Of a DNA stretch of 64,000 bases, positions 51,879-64,000 are shown one piece after another (the stretch's first letter is position 1; each line of letters starts with the position of its first letter). This stretch comes from Taeniopygia guttata (taxonomy: Eukaryota > Chordata > Aves > Passeriformes > Estrildidae): NCBI RefSeq assembly GCF_048771995.1, contig NC_133026.1, forward strand, positions 14,472,001-14,536,000. Direction: 5' to 3'. Below the pieces are notes generated by a model, which ran no database searches, had not been told where the DNA came from, and saw only the letters and a program-made list of their open reading frames with translations. Made by a program: the position numbers and the translations under genes.

Positions 51879-52326
51879 GATGGAGGGTCTGGAGCACATT
51901 TTATGAGAAGTGGCTGAGGGAGCTGGGGATGTTTAACCTGGAGAAAAGGAGGCTCATAGATGACCTTACCAATTTCTGCAACTGTCTTAAAAGAGGCTGT
52001 AGCCAGATTGGGGTTGACTCTTCTTCCAAGTAACAAGTGACAGGACAAGAGGAAATGGCTTCAATTTGCACCAATGACCTCAATTTGAATTTGAGGATCA
52101 AATTGGATATTAGGAAAAATACCTTGAAAAGAATTGGCAAGCATTGGAACAGGTTGCTGAAGCAAGTGGTTGAGTCACCATCCCTGAAGGTATTTACAAA
52201 ATGCGTAGATGTGGCACTTAGGGACATGGTTTTGTGGTGGACTTGGCAGTGCTGGGTTAATGGCTGGACTTGTTGATCTTGGAGGTCTTTCCCAACCTAA
52301 ATGATTCTACGATTCTATGACTCTAA
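51879..52326 (+). mobile_element. CR1 LINE 3' tail, forward orientation
   Basis: The segment follows the avian CR1 tail from 'ggagggtctggagcacattt' through 'gctgagggagctggggatgt', 'acctggagaaaaggaggctc', 'aggctgtagccagattgggg', 'ggatattaggaaaaatacct' and 'ccctgaaggtatttacaaaa', to 'ggacttgttgatcttggagg' and the terminal ATGATTCTACGATTCTATGA microsatellite. It is 5'-truncated, with scattered substitutions. This is the best-preserved LINE copy in the window. Confidence 0.93.
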
Positions 52327-54179
52327 CTTCTGTGAATGTGTGACATTACTATTTAACTGAAAAAATGTGAACTTTCAATTTCCTCCCTACTGCTAGTAAT
52401 TGGCACGGTTTCTTTGGCAAAGAGAACCATGCCCATGATTACACAAGTGAGGTTCCATCCTAAACTCACCAAAGCAGGAAGCTGTAAACAGCAGTTTACT
52501 GGCACAAGGGTGTGAATCCTTCCTTGCCTGTATCAACTATCAGACATGGGGGTGGAGAGGGGAGACTTGACTCTGAAGGGGGCTGGGAAGAGACCTAGGG
52601 GCCCCCTAGGTGGGGATTTTTCTGAGAAAGCAACCTCAAGCTCTAGAATCAAGACCAGTGTAAAGCACCCACCAGGTTAAGAGATGACTCGTCCAGGGAG
52701 AAAGGACATTCAGTGCTAACCAGAGCCTCTGCCAGATATGAGTGTTGGGGTTTTTTTTCTACTTTCATTTCCTTTCAAGTATTTTTGCATGTTCTGCATT
52801 TCATGGGTTTTTTTTTCAACTATATAAATAAGTGTTTTATTTGTTTTTAACTTGCTCCTGTTTGTGTCAAGAATAACTTCTGAGTAACTGGCAGAACTTT
52901 ATGGTATTCCAGTCCTCCATGATGGCCATCCTAAATAAACAGAGTTCTAGATACTTCTCCCCTGCTTCTCCTCTTTGCCACACATAACAAGGTGTATTTC
53001 CACATAGTTTCAGGGACCAGTTTGAGGTGGAAAAAATAGATGCCTTGGGAGAAGAATTTATGCCTGGAAGTATCATTAACCTAGAAAATTCTTGAGCATT
53101 AAGTAAAAAAGAGAGGAGGAAGAACAGATAAATTAATCGGCTTTTTAAGGGATATGTAATAGAATTACTGGTATCTTATTTTTCAGTTTCAAGTTAAATT
53201 CCTGTCCTACCAAACATTGTTTGAGCTAAGTGATATCTATTTCAAGGATACCATGGTAAGCAAACTGATGAAAAAACTGTGAACCATGTAAATCCACATT
53301 CTGGCCTACAGGAAATACTCTTCCAAAAATACTTTTGCAAAGTTGTGGGTGCGTGCTGACAGTTTGCTGTAAGAGCTGCATATAACTAATGGAAGCATAT
53401 AAGCAATTCTCTCTTTCTTTTTTTTGTAAAGACTCATATTTTTTTATGCTACTTGGAACTGTAGTTGCTAATTTTGTATTTGTTGCTTGAAATGCCTTTT
53501 TAACATTATCACATCATTAATCACGTCAAATTAATGAAGAGTGGTTGCAAGCTTCCCAACAGCATGGGAATGCTTGAAGACGCCTGTCTCATACACAAGG
53601 ACAGACAGTGAGGAGGAACTTCAGGCACAAGAATCCTCTGCCTGGGACCAGTTGGATGCTGATCCAGCTCCACCACTTTCAGAGACACCCAAATACCTGC
53701 ACCTGATGTTGACCTGTTCCAGTTGTACTGGACCATGGGAAGTGACTGACATTACTTCTCAAAGGCATTCCTTTACAAAGGCATTGAGGTCACTGAGCCA
53801 AAATCCTACCAGCCTGTCTGAAAATGCCCTTGGGGGTTTCTTGCATCTGTAACACATACACACTTAAGTATTTCTCACTAACATTCCATGGTAAATCTTG
53901 GAAATTGATAGTAGGAACTTAGTAGCGCATATTTTAATAAAACTACAGATAAATTGAATGTTAATATTTTAACTAACATTTTTTTTCTCTAAACATATGG
54001 TATTATTCTACTCTACATTTTGTTCTATCTACTGTACAACAAAAAGTAAAAAATGTGAGTTGGTCACAGTCCAGAGGAAAAAAGAGCAGATTGGAAACAG
54101 AAGCAGTGTGATCTAGGCTGTACACTGGCAATAGACTTCAGGCTATAAATTGCAAACAGTAAAAGAACATGCAAAAGCT

Positions 54180-54342
54180 GGTTGTGGTGGATTCCTCATC
54201 AGCTGAGGCTTTCAAGCAAAAAGTGAAAAGCTCTCTGAAAGATATGCTTTATTCAAATAGGCATTTATGCAAGGCTTGTGTTATGTAGGAGATCATCTAG
54301 TTTGATCTTAAGGATCCCTTATGGCTTTACAGTCTATGAATA
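54180..54342 (+). mobile_element. Old CR1/L3-like LINE tail
   Basis: The order 'gtggattcctcatcagctga', 'ggctttcaagcaaaaagtga', 'ggagatcatctagtttgatc', 'aaggatcccttatggcttta', 'cagtctatgaat' follows the 3' end of ancient amniote CR1/L3 elements, in which a weighted 'gtggattccccatc' block precedes the 'actagatgacct' and 'ttctatga' endings. It is much more diverged than the copy at 51879. Confidence 0.6.
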
Positions 54343-57300
54343 AAGAGCCTCTTTCACTATAAGAGACTCAGTATTTCAGCTACTTTAGACCCAACGTGGT
54401 GTAAGCAGGACTGCTACATAGCAGGAATTGTGTCAGATACTTCTAATGCTGTGAAGGCCCCTGCAGAACACAATGGGGGACAAGTGTGTGAAAGAAGTCC
54501 TTTCAGTGCCTCATCAGGTCAGTTGTTTGAGCACAAAGCTGGGCTGAGTAAAGAATTACAGTATCTTACTTCTCACATTATGAATCTCTTTCACTGACAT
54601 ATCCACAGACCCATTAAATTTGATCTTATGGCCACACAAACATGAAGTCTTCAGTGATTGGTGAGAGGTGTACAGGTCTTCTGTGTTGCCATTTTATGTG
54701 ATCATTACTGTTTGGAGAGGAAAAGAGCAATTCAGAACAGAATTAAACATGGTGTATGAGAAAATATTTCACACTCAAACACTCAGAAAACTGACTTTTT
54801 TTTAAAAAGATAAAATAGAAATACTGACAGGTTGTCCACTCTGAATTCCAAATTAGAGGCAATTTGCTCCACTATTAGAAGCTATCAATAATAGGGTCTA
54901 GACAATGGAAGAACTGGGTTATAAAAAGGGATTACATCTGACAAACAAAGACACTTTGTTTCTTACTATAAAAAAGAAAACAATTTCATGGTTATAATCA
55001 GCAACAACTTGATTTTATGAAGCATTTGAAACAGCAACTGCGATATCTTCAATGGTATTTGGCTTGAAGAAACCCCAGAAGCTCAACTGTAGCTTCTGCA
55101 GTAATTTTGGCTGATGTGCAGAAATGCATAAACAAGCTCTTCGCCAGCTACTTCAGATATTACAAGGAACATAACCATGACACCACAGAGCTCATCTCCA
55201 GTTAACCACAGAGCCTTCCCAGCCTTCCTAGACGCCTACTGCAAACCTTTCCGTGTTTCATTTGGCCATTGCTAGAGAGCCATCAGTAACTAAGCTAATT
55301 TCTACTGGAAGCCAGTTCAGATCATTTTTCATTTAACACCAGTTACAGCAGTAAGCAAAAGACAGGCATACTCATAGTAGCTGGTGATGAAAACCAAAAT
55401 AATTCTGAGTAAAATAATTATGAGGTGAAAGAAAGAACAGTACTCATCCAACAGGAAAATTGTTATAAGTCTTATTTTAAATATTTGTTAAAGATATAGA
55501 AGAGGGATAAACACTACATTTTGAAAGGAAAATTATACTGATTTAGAATGGGCTGCATATCTCCAGTTCATATAAAACACCAGCTATTTCTGGAATGTAA
55601 AAAATATTTAAAGCAAAAATATTTACTCTCACAATCCACTCTCAGAACTCAAGTTCTTGTCTTGTTTCCTGGAGTAAACTTCAGTTCAAAGGTTACTACT
55701 TGATGTCCTTCAAAAATAAGCATATTATACACATCCTTTTTGGTTTAGGTTAGCTTCATGGGGGTTTGTGTTTCTCCTGCTCATTAACTAGGGATAAAGG
55801 CCAAAGTCCTCAGTTCAGCCAGGCAGAAGCTCGGAAGAAGCAGAAGAGGAATGAACCCAGTTCAGGCTGGATTTTAAGCATGTGCATTCTTTCTCTCTCC
55901 ACCACATCTTTTTCCCCTCTTGCCACACCACTTCATGAGTAAGAGCTTCCTTTCTGTTTCCGCATCCTCATTTCCTGTTGCCTCCATCCTGTAAGTCTCC
56001 CTCAGGATTTTCTAAATTTTTCCGCTCAGGCTGGGAGAATGCACTGAACTGATGATGGAGGAACTGATGTGCAAGAAAAATAGAGAAGGGAGTAAGAAAG
56101 AAAGAGATGTGAAGATATGGGAAAAGGGAAGAAAATATGTCCCTCTGTATGCCGAGGCTCTAAGATGGGTTTAATGAGTAACTAAGGAGTACAACTGTAA
56201 GTGCTGGTCTTGATAAGGCTTCATTAGATATAACTTCATGTCTTAAAAAGAGATAATTTTATGGTATGGCTGCATTTCCAACACTGTGTGTATTTCTGAT
56301 CCCTCAGTGAATAAAATGAATACCTAATGTGCTAAAATTCATGTAACACTGCCTCAGAAAGCAATACAGAGATTGATACTGGTCTCATACCTTCGTCTCA
56401 GCAGTACAGACTTCATATAATTTCAAATACATTCCCTAAGTAAGTTACAGGGTTGAGATATTCCAGTTATAATTTTTAAAAATAGAAAGCCAATGGTTTT
56501 TGTACATGAGAAAATAAATGTCCAAAACTAAAATAAAGTGTCCCCAGGCAGTTTTCTGTATAGCTTCCGCACATAAGTCACATAACAAGACAACAAACAT
56601 AGGTTTGGGGCTTGTTTTGCATTGTCCTGTAATCATCTGGTTTGCAAAAGCTTCTCATTTTCCTAGAAAGGGACTTAGAGGCCAAACCACAAACACATTC
56701 AAGAGCCAACCATTTTCAGAGAAGTTACTTGAAAAAATTAAGGGGAAGGGCAGTTTCTTCTCTACTCAAAGATCAGATTAGTCAGGCAGACAAGTCCATT
56801 CTGGTAAGGATGTCTGAACATGCAGCAGCAACTTGTGTACCTGATCCTGGGCTGAGGAGTACTCTCTGAAACTGCTGAGATTCTCTTTTACCAGCTAAGA
56901 GGCACTTCTGCCACTTTTTAGAACGGGACAAAGACATTGAATGGGAAAGATGAAGCAGGTGGGTGATTTAAATCAGCAATTAAGTCTCCCAGAGCTCCAG
57001 ATCAAACACCTGAACACCCAGGATGGTGCTACCTGCACACTCAGAGGGTACAAGCTGGAGCTGGGTCTCTTGGCACAGATCTTACTCTGCAGCCAGGTAA
57101 GTGGCTCTGCAGAGCCCTCCAGGCATTGGAATTCCATAGTCCTATGTCTCCAGGGTTCATCTCTACACACTCAGTTGCAGATCAGAGCTTTAGTCTACAA
57201 TTCTCTCAGGGCATTGGTGAACATTTCCCTTCAGTCTTATTTTTCTGTCTGTAGACTTCCATCATACAAATGACACCAATAACAAATTTGTTTCTTCCTA

Positions 57301-58481
57301 AAGAACTTCAATCATGACTCTTGGGTCACCTTTTCCATCCTTCTACTGCATGCTTCTACCCGCAGAATTCCACAGAACTTTATAAATAATGAGACAAAAG
57401 AGTTTTATTTCTGGAGTTTTGTCCACAAAGCATTACACCTTGGAGGTTTTTTCCTTGTATTTGTCCAAAAATACATTTTTGCTCTGGTTTTAGTTATTCT
57501 TGAGTCTAGTATAAAGTCTTGGATACTCCTGACAAATTCCTCTCCTTCCTTGATGTCAGTGTCGTTTGAATACTTGTAGAGGTTAATCCTCCTCCCTCCA
57601 TTTGCCAACCAAATTCTGCATATTTAGATTGTTTAATTTTCTTACATAGATTGAAAAAAACCCTCAACAGAGAGTTAGAAATTTATTCAGAAAATTAAGT
57701 GCCTATAAAAATGTGCAGAGGAGAGAAATCTGTTAAATGCCCTCACAGACACAAAGGCTCCAAAATCAGCTGAGGACGTGGTATGCAGCAGAAAATGTAT
57801 CTGGAATAAGTCTGTAGGAAGAGGGAATATTTTATTGCTCAGTAGCAGAAGAGGCTTCAGTAAGACTTGTACACCTTGTACACTAAAAACTAAGAATGAT
57901 CATAGCACAGCCACTCGATTTGTTTTGTGTGTCCAGCAATGACCAATAACCTTGGGAAGAGCCAGAGCAAGCAGGCACTGTCACCTCCCTCGAAGTCCTG
58001 CTCCAGGGTCAACAGTTCCTGCTCCTCCTCCTGCCAGGGAAAGGATGCTAGCAAGTTCCAGCAAGATGATACCTGCATCACAAATTTTATGAAGGGTCAG
58101 AAAAGTGAAACTCTGCTTACAAGCTCCATTAAAATTATTATTTACGCTAAAACTAGTCCAAGGTCACACTAAAAGGTAGTATCTCCTATCTCCATGCTTG
58201 GTGCCAAGTCAAAGATAAGACACAGCTATTTATAACATCATTTCTGCAACCAAGTTTTGTTAAAAAAAAATCTGCATTTTTGAATGTGAAATGGTCTGTC
58301 TGGAGTATCTCTTACTTGGCAGATCTTCAGCAGAGCAGGAGTTTCTGAGGAAGCCCAGCAGATGTTACAGCCCTGAGATCAGATACAGCAGATACAGCTC
58401 TGAGCTGGGAGACAGACAGGTCCAGCAACTTCAGGCTCACAAAAATGTTTTCAGACTAAGCTGGGGGAAAAAAACCTGCTC

Positions 58482-58502
58482 TTTTTTTTTTTTTTTTTTT
58501 TT
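58482..58502. repeat. Poly(T) run of 21
   Basis: An uninterrupted run of 21 T. On the minus strand this is poly(A), but no retroposed gene copy was recognised on either side. Confidence 0.9.
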
Positions 58503-61500
58503 AAATATAGATGCATTGCAAATGGAAATTCTTCATTTTAATAAGTTGCAGTAAACTCAGTTGATGCTCAGCCCTGAAGTACATTTCTCCATTACTGGAC
58601 TCAATTTAGTGCAGCAATTAATAAGAATACTAGAGTGTCAGGTCTGTTGGTACTATTTCAATTTTCTTTCATAGTTTTATTAGAAAACTATGGGAGAAAC
58701 ATCATTCTTTTCTTCTTGCTCAAGAAAACAAGAGACAGAAAGACAGTCCATGCCAGCTGTGCCTTTTCCCTATTCTCCAGTGGAAGATTAGTGTTTTTGT
58801 ATACTAAACTCAAGTAGTTTTAATTCTCTTCAAAAAGCTGCTACCTTTTTTTCCTAATTATTTGTATGTGACAAAGTCTGACCTGTTTTAATGAAATCCT
58901 GCTTTAAAAATATTTTGGCAATATTTTGTGGGAAAAGAAATCATAATGTAACCACTCTTTTAACAGTCTTAAAATGAGACAATACCACATGAAGCAACGC
59001 TGCCCTGCCTTGCAGAATCATTACCCAGAGGAAAAGCGCACCACACCTATTGTACAGTTTATATCTTCAGAAGCCTCTGCCAGGACCTTCAGGGTGTTAT
59101 TTTCTCTCACTGTCTATAGAACTGAGGAACACAAAAAATAAGAACATAGTTCTATGTTATGAAAACAGAAACTCAAAACACAATAAAAAACAGAATAATG
59201 TATTTAAGGTAGTAGAAGAAAATTGGGTTTGTCATGTGAAATAGAATTGTTCTAAAGCATTCACATTTTTCTTTTCTTTATATAGGAATTATGTTAAATA
59301 CACACTCTGACTAAGATATCAAACCTCACAGGGGACTCTAGAGTAGGAGCTCGGAATAAAATGAACCCATCATTTGCAAAAAGAGCTGCACAGGATATAT
59401 TGCAAAAATCAAAACTATGCTTGATTTTGACTAATTTCCCTTTTTAGTATTGCAATTTAGGTGTCTATGAGGCCAATGGACTATAGATTAACAGGTTTAC
59501 CAAACTATTACAAACAAATTGGTAATTACTAATGGTCATCCCTTCTGGAGAAAGTTCATGAACTTGTAAAAGACCTAATGAAAATTGTCCACACAGTAGA
59601 AATGTGAAGGAAAAAGCTTGGACGTCTGTCAGGGAGGAAACCACAAGATTTACACTTTAATAGATCCACTGGTTACAATGGAGATGTGGATGAGGACAAC
59701 AGCTGGAGTCAGAGCTGACAACCCCACAGTTTCCATGGAGTTTCCACCACATCCTATTATTTATTCAGAAGTTATTTTCCAGGAAAACAGCCAGCCAGCT
59801 TGTGAAAGAGTTTTCAATAAAATAATTTTCAAAGGATGGTGGAACAATAGAAGAAGCAGACCAGAGAACAGGTGGCCAGGCTTTTCTTTTGGGTTACCCA
59901 ATTTGCATGTTTGAATAATAATTTTAAGTGGTATATATGCAGTATCTCAATTTTGCACAGCCAAATTACATTTTTACACTGCTGGCTCATTTTTTAGCCC
60001 AGTTAACATGGAAACATGAAAGGTTTTTCATCTCATCACTAGAAGCAGGTCTATCTATGTCTGCCCTATAGCGTTTGGACCCCATTAGTGGATCTCTAGC
60101 AAAGGCAGAAAGAGATGAGATGTGAATATTTTTGGTTGCCTGAGGAATATTTTTAACAGAAGAATGTATTTTCTACTGGAATTGGCCAGCAGCACCAGTA
60201 GCCAAAAGTACTGCAGCAGCTGAGCATCTGGAAAAACACTCAAGGACAGGCACAATATTTAGAGCAGCAGCAAGGCTGACAGCAGCAGCCTGGGATGAGG
60301 GTTTGTGGGGTGGCTGACCTGGGGTGGGACTTGGGGCACCAGTAGAAAAAGAGTTGTGAAACAAAAAGCTTTGGCAGTTACCATGGGACATTTCCTCACT
60401 GAGATCTCTCCAGCCAGGGGCCTAATATGAAGCAAATGGCATAAACCCAGGGCTGCAGAGCCATGCCAGCAGCACAGCACCATCCTTCATGCTGTCAGGA
60501 ACAGGGTGCAGCAGCCATAAGTACTGCAGTCTGCATACTGCTGCCCAAACACCCCACAGGACAAGGCAAGGACAGTTTAGCTGCAAAATAAATTTTGATA
60601 TCAAATTCAAATACTGCCATAGCTCATTTAAAAAGCAAGTAAACCATACAGATACAAGCACTTAGCAGAAGGGGCTTCACTAGTTTCTCATGAGCCCACG
60701 TGCTCGCTAAGGCTCATATTTTCCCTAGAAAAGTCATGAGCAGCAGCGGCATCTCAGGGTCATATAGCAGCATAAGTTAGAGCAATTACCTATCCAAAAT
60801 AGTGACAAATCTTACCTATTTCTAGAACAAACTGTTACACCAGTGTGGGTATGACCCATGGGAACTTAAATGCTAATAAGAAACTTGTTACTCTTCTCAG
60901 AGAATATTGTAATAACACTGCTAAAGAAATCAAAAGCAGAATTATTTTTGTCCTGAATTTAGCCCATACAATTTAGCCTATACAATTTTAAGAAATCAAT
61001 AAATAGCTACTTCATCTAGATGAGTTATTTAAATGTTCCCAATCAGTATTAAAACCAGACAGTATAGAGAATTACCACTCTGATGCAGTTTAAAAAAAAA
61101 GATTTTTAGTGCAGAAGATAAAAACCTTTTTAAATCACATACATATGTATATGCATCTATGTGTATGCAAATATATGTACAGACATAAATAGATCAAGAT
61201 TCAGATTCCACTTACACAATAATTAATCTGCCTCTTTTCCCTCACTTCAAGAAATGTAATCACATAAATTTTTTGTCCTTTATTTACCAGTACTGGAAAG
61301 AAAAGAAGATGACAGCAGTTGACAGCTAAAATTTAAGGAGCCAGAGACCAGAATCCACATTCTTTGCTCAGCCAGGAAAGCACTGTATCATTGAGGGGAC
61401 ACTCTACCACTGGAGATAAGCCTAAGGATATGAAATCCTAAATATATTCCACAAGAGTGCCATGCAAGTAAACTGTCAATGAACTCCTATCTGGAATTAA

Positions 61501-61548
61501 CTGCATATTGTATAGTTGGTGGATGAGATCGCCTCTGTCATACAGCAA

Positions 61549-61614
61549 GGGATTTTCTTTTAGACATAACTGGGATTTTCTTTTAGACATACCCTGGGAT
61601 TTTCTTTTAGACAT
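61549..61614. repeat. Three-copy minisatellite, period 23-24
   Basis: The 19-mer GGGATTTTCTTTTAGACAT occurs without mismatch at 61549, 61572 and 61596, separated by 'aact' and 'accct'. On the minus strand the units read as repeated MSKRKSQ within a 62-codon frame, which I regard as incidental. Confidence 0.93.
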
Positions 61615-64000
61615 GAAGTACCCCATAACTGAGTATTTCTTTTACTAGGTGATTCAATTACTTATGTGAAAGGAAAAAAATCGTAAAAATTACCTAATGA
61701 AAAACAAATTAAATTTTAAATTAAATTTCCTGTATCCCAGGAAAAAAGATTATTTCCAGAAATACCGCAGTGCTCTTAAGACAGTAAGTCCAGTAAGATA
61801 AAGAGAGTAAGGTGATATAAGTAGTTCAGTATATGGATTTATCAGTGCTGTGTCATTTGTTTTACTTCAACAACTGAATAAGAGCAAAGGACAAACCTTC
61901 TCCTGCAGGTGAAGTGTCACAAACAAGTCTGCACCTTTTCCCACAAGTGACTCAAGTTCCTGTTTGAACTTAGAAGTCAAGGCTGAGAGTATGACTAAAG
62001 CAAAAATGTCCAGACAGCAAGAATGACAACCTTCATTTTCACTTCAGTCCCAACCGCAAATAAAAATGCCTCCAAACAAAAATTATGCCACTTGTATTTA
62101 GTTTACCTCCAGTAAAAGGATGAGGTGCAGCAGACAAAACTGTTACATAAATACCCAAGGCCTGCCTGGTATAAAATTAAATTTTAAATAAGGAAGAACA
62201 ATCAAGTCACTTGAAAGCCTTAAGCATGTTGTATAAATAACCTGCGATGCTATCCAGAATCAGCTGAGCTGTAAGCATCATCTGCCCCAACCATGAGTCA
62301 GCTTGAGTCAGTTCACTGTACTTTTATGGTACTTTCAAAGGCAGAAAATACATGTCCCAGCAGCATGAAAGAAATCTCTGAAATATGAAACAAGTATTTG
62401 GTGGAAAGGTGTTCTCTACTATAAAATGGTAGTGAAATAAGTGGACTAAATAAAATGCCAGTATAGTTAACATTTCTGTCTTGTTATTTTTAGCCCAAAC
62501 AGAGGACTGAAATCAAAGTACAAAATGAAAAGCAAATCATGTGCTCTTAAAGGCCAAACAATTTTAAACTCTCTGTGAACTGCTCCTTCTGCACAGCAAT
62601 TCTCCAACTGTGCAAAGCATCTCTATGGCAATATGGATTCAGTAAACACGAAATGCTTCCAGCTGTTTGCATCCCTCCCACTCCCAGTATGCATAACATC
62701 CTGGCTGGTAGAAGTTATATTTGTGTTTAAACATGATAAGGCTGATTTACATTAGAGGAATGTTTCTGATCAATCATTTGTGCTGAATAGCCAGTGACTA
62801 AGTGGGAATGTTTCACAGAGAAGAACTGAGTAAGAAGTTTATAAAACTTCAGGACGTGGTTGCAGCTTCTAATCTACTTAGCAGAGAGCTCACAACTTCC
62901 TGCGGCTGCCTGCACGGGGCACGCACACATTTCTCCCAGTGCTCAGATCCATTATCCGTAACTGGGGGACAGAAAAGGGAGGGAGGGCTCTCCACACCCC
63001 ACTTTGCCCATGGAAAGTTAAGTGCCAAGTACAAACTGGTTGTTACAGTCAAGGAAGAGAGATGCAAGGCTTTCCAGGCACTCTGGCTGGGACAGATCTC
63101 GGGGAAGGTTTGGTGCTGGCTGCTTGCAGGATGGATCATGGATTGGGCTTCTTTGTCAAGCTCTCAGTAGCAATGGGGCCAGTGGAGCTGTGGAAACCAG
63201 CAGAGGTGAAGAGCTGCTCTTACTTTAGCAAGCTGAGAATCCACTGGCCTGAGTACAGCAGATGTGTTCTTGAGGACGCCTTGGAGAATAGTTTTATAGT
63301 CCACAAATAGATATTTACATCAGTAGAACATTTCTGCTTTGATATTGGAAAAATAATAAAATAAATTAAATTTATTTAAAATATAGTGTTAGACTTTTAT
63401 GATGCTTTCATAAAGAAAAAAACTAAAAGGAGGGGATTTTGGACAAAAATGCCACTTTTATTTTTTAAAGACTTATGCTGTCAAAAGATAAACAAAATGG
63501 ATATGTTTCAAAGCTAATTTAATATATACTATTAAGCATGGTTTTTAAACTTAATCTGCCAGATCTGCTTAGACAATGAAATTAGAAAGCACAGACCAAT
63601 TTTAATTTAGGATTTACGTGTCATCTCACAGCTATGTCACCTAAGTTAATTATTTAAATTGAACAGCATCTTCTTTTTATTTTACAGCTTTTTACAAATC
63701 TCAGTTCTAGGAAATTTATTAATATGACTTCAGCAATGTCCCCATAAACCTAAAAACACTAGTATGTAAGTATTACTGCCTTCAGTCAAGGCCAGATTTC
63801 TGTTTATAACCCCATTTTACCTATTATACAGCTTTACTATATTAATGCATCAGGCTGAAGCATCTAAGAAAAAATTTTTCCTGAAGTTGTGTGTTTTCCT
63901 TTGGAAAGTAAAAACAGATATGCCATTGTCAATAGTGTAAAACCAAGATACAAAAAATGAAGTTAAAATAATTCCTGCAACTCCCCATCCTCAGGGCAAA

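Larger units (their letters stand above)
52327..64000. other. Intergenic DNA, last block
   Basis: About 11.7 kb without a recognisable gene. It contains an older CR1/L3-like tail at 54180, a poly(T) run at 58482 and a three-copy minisatellite at 61549. A GC-richer stretch at about 62880-63260 has overlapping open frames on both strands that show no family features. The downstream neighbour expected from human gene order, ITGB1, does not begin within this window as far as I can see. Confidence 0.65.

Noticed and set aside
53521..64000. Possible start of ITGB1, the expected next gene
   Set aside because: No integrin beta signal peptide, PSI or I-like domain sequence was recognised in any frame on the + strand.
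1..64000. Novel multi-gene system, CRISPR array, operon or phage-like module
   Set aside because: The window is vertebrate DNA with exons and introns and avian transposons. No clustered repeats with spacers, no ribosome-binding-site-led gene runs and no unexplained gene cluster were found.

Overview
This window is nuclear DNA from a bird. Its only recognisable protein-coding gene is the 3' end of neuropilin-1 (NRP1), on the + strand. Evidence for a bird: two chicken-repeat-1 (CR1) LINE tails, one older CR1/L3-like tail, and two solo LTRs that resemble families I know from zebra finch and other Neoaves. I therefore infer a neoavian host, probably a passerine, rather than a galliform. Repeat families and the gene were recognised by eye, without a database search.

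Region 1 (about 1-16.3 kb) is NRP1. Five exons follow one another in frame at 4986-5117, 8833-9104, 9586-9679, 11270-11329 and 12574-12860. They match human exons 13-17 by domain content. They encode the whole MAM (c) domain, the acidic juxtamembrane linker, the transmembrane helix with two overlapping GxxxG steps, and the 44-residue cytoplasmic tail ending in the PDZ ligand SEA. Exons encoding the CUB (a1/a2) and F5/8C (b1/b2) domains lie upstream of this window. A long AT-rich 3' UTR follows, with a proximal AATAAA at 14874 and a distal ATTAAA at 16299.

Region 2 (about 16.3-64 kb) is intergenic DNA downstream of NRP1. In human the next gene in this direction is ITGB1; no ITGB1 exon was recognised here. 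The stretch holds an ERVK-type solo LTR (29.7-30.07 kb), an ERVL-type solo LTR (34.0-34.6 kb), a CR1 tail (51.9-52.3 kb), an older CR1/L3-like tail (54.2-54.34 kb) and a few short tandem repeats. A CpG cluster at 31.1-31.36 kb runs into a consensus splice donor and is the best candidate for an unannotated non-coding transcript start. Two other segments (30.65-31.1 and 42.54-42.92 kb) read like conserved non-coding elements, and a good CTCF-type motif sits at 51168.

The many 60-144-codon open frames in the intergenic region and introns look like chance: they overlap on both strands, are low in complexity, and show no family motif. I found no CRISPR array, operon, RNA gene or novel multi-gene system. 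The interest here is regulatory: alternative NRP1 exon 16, alternative polyadenylation, and candidate cis-elements.
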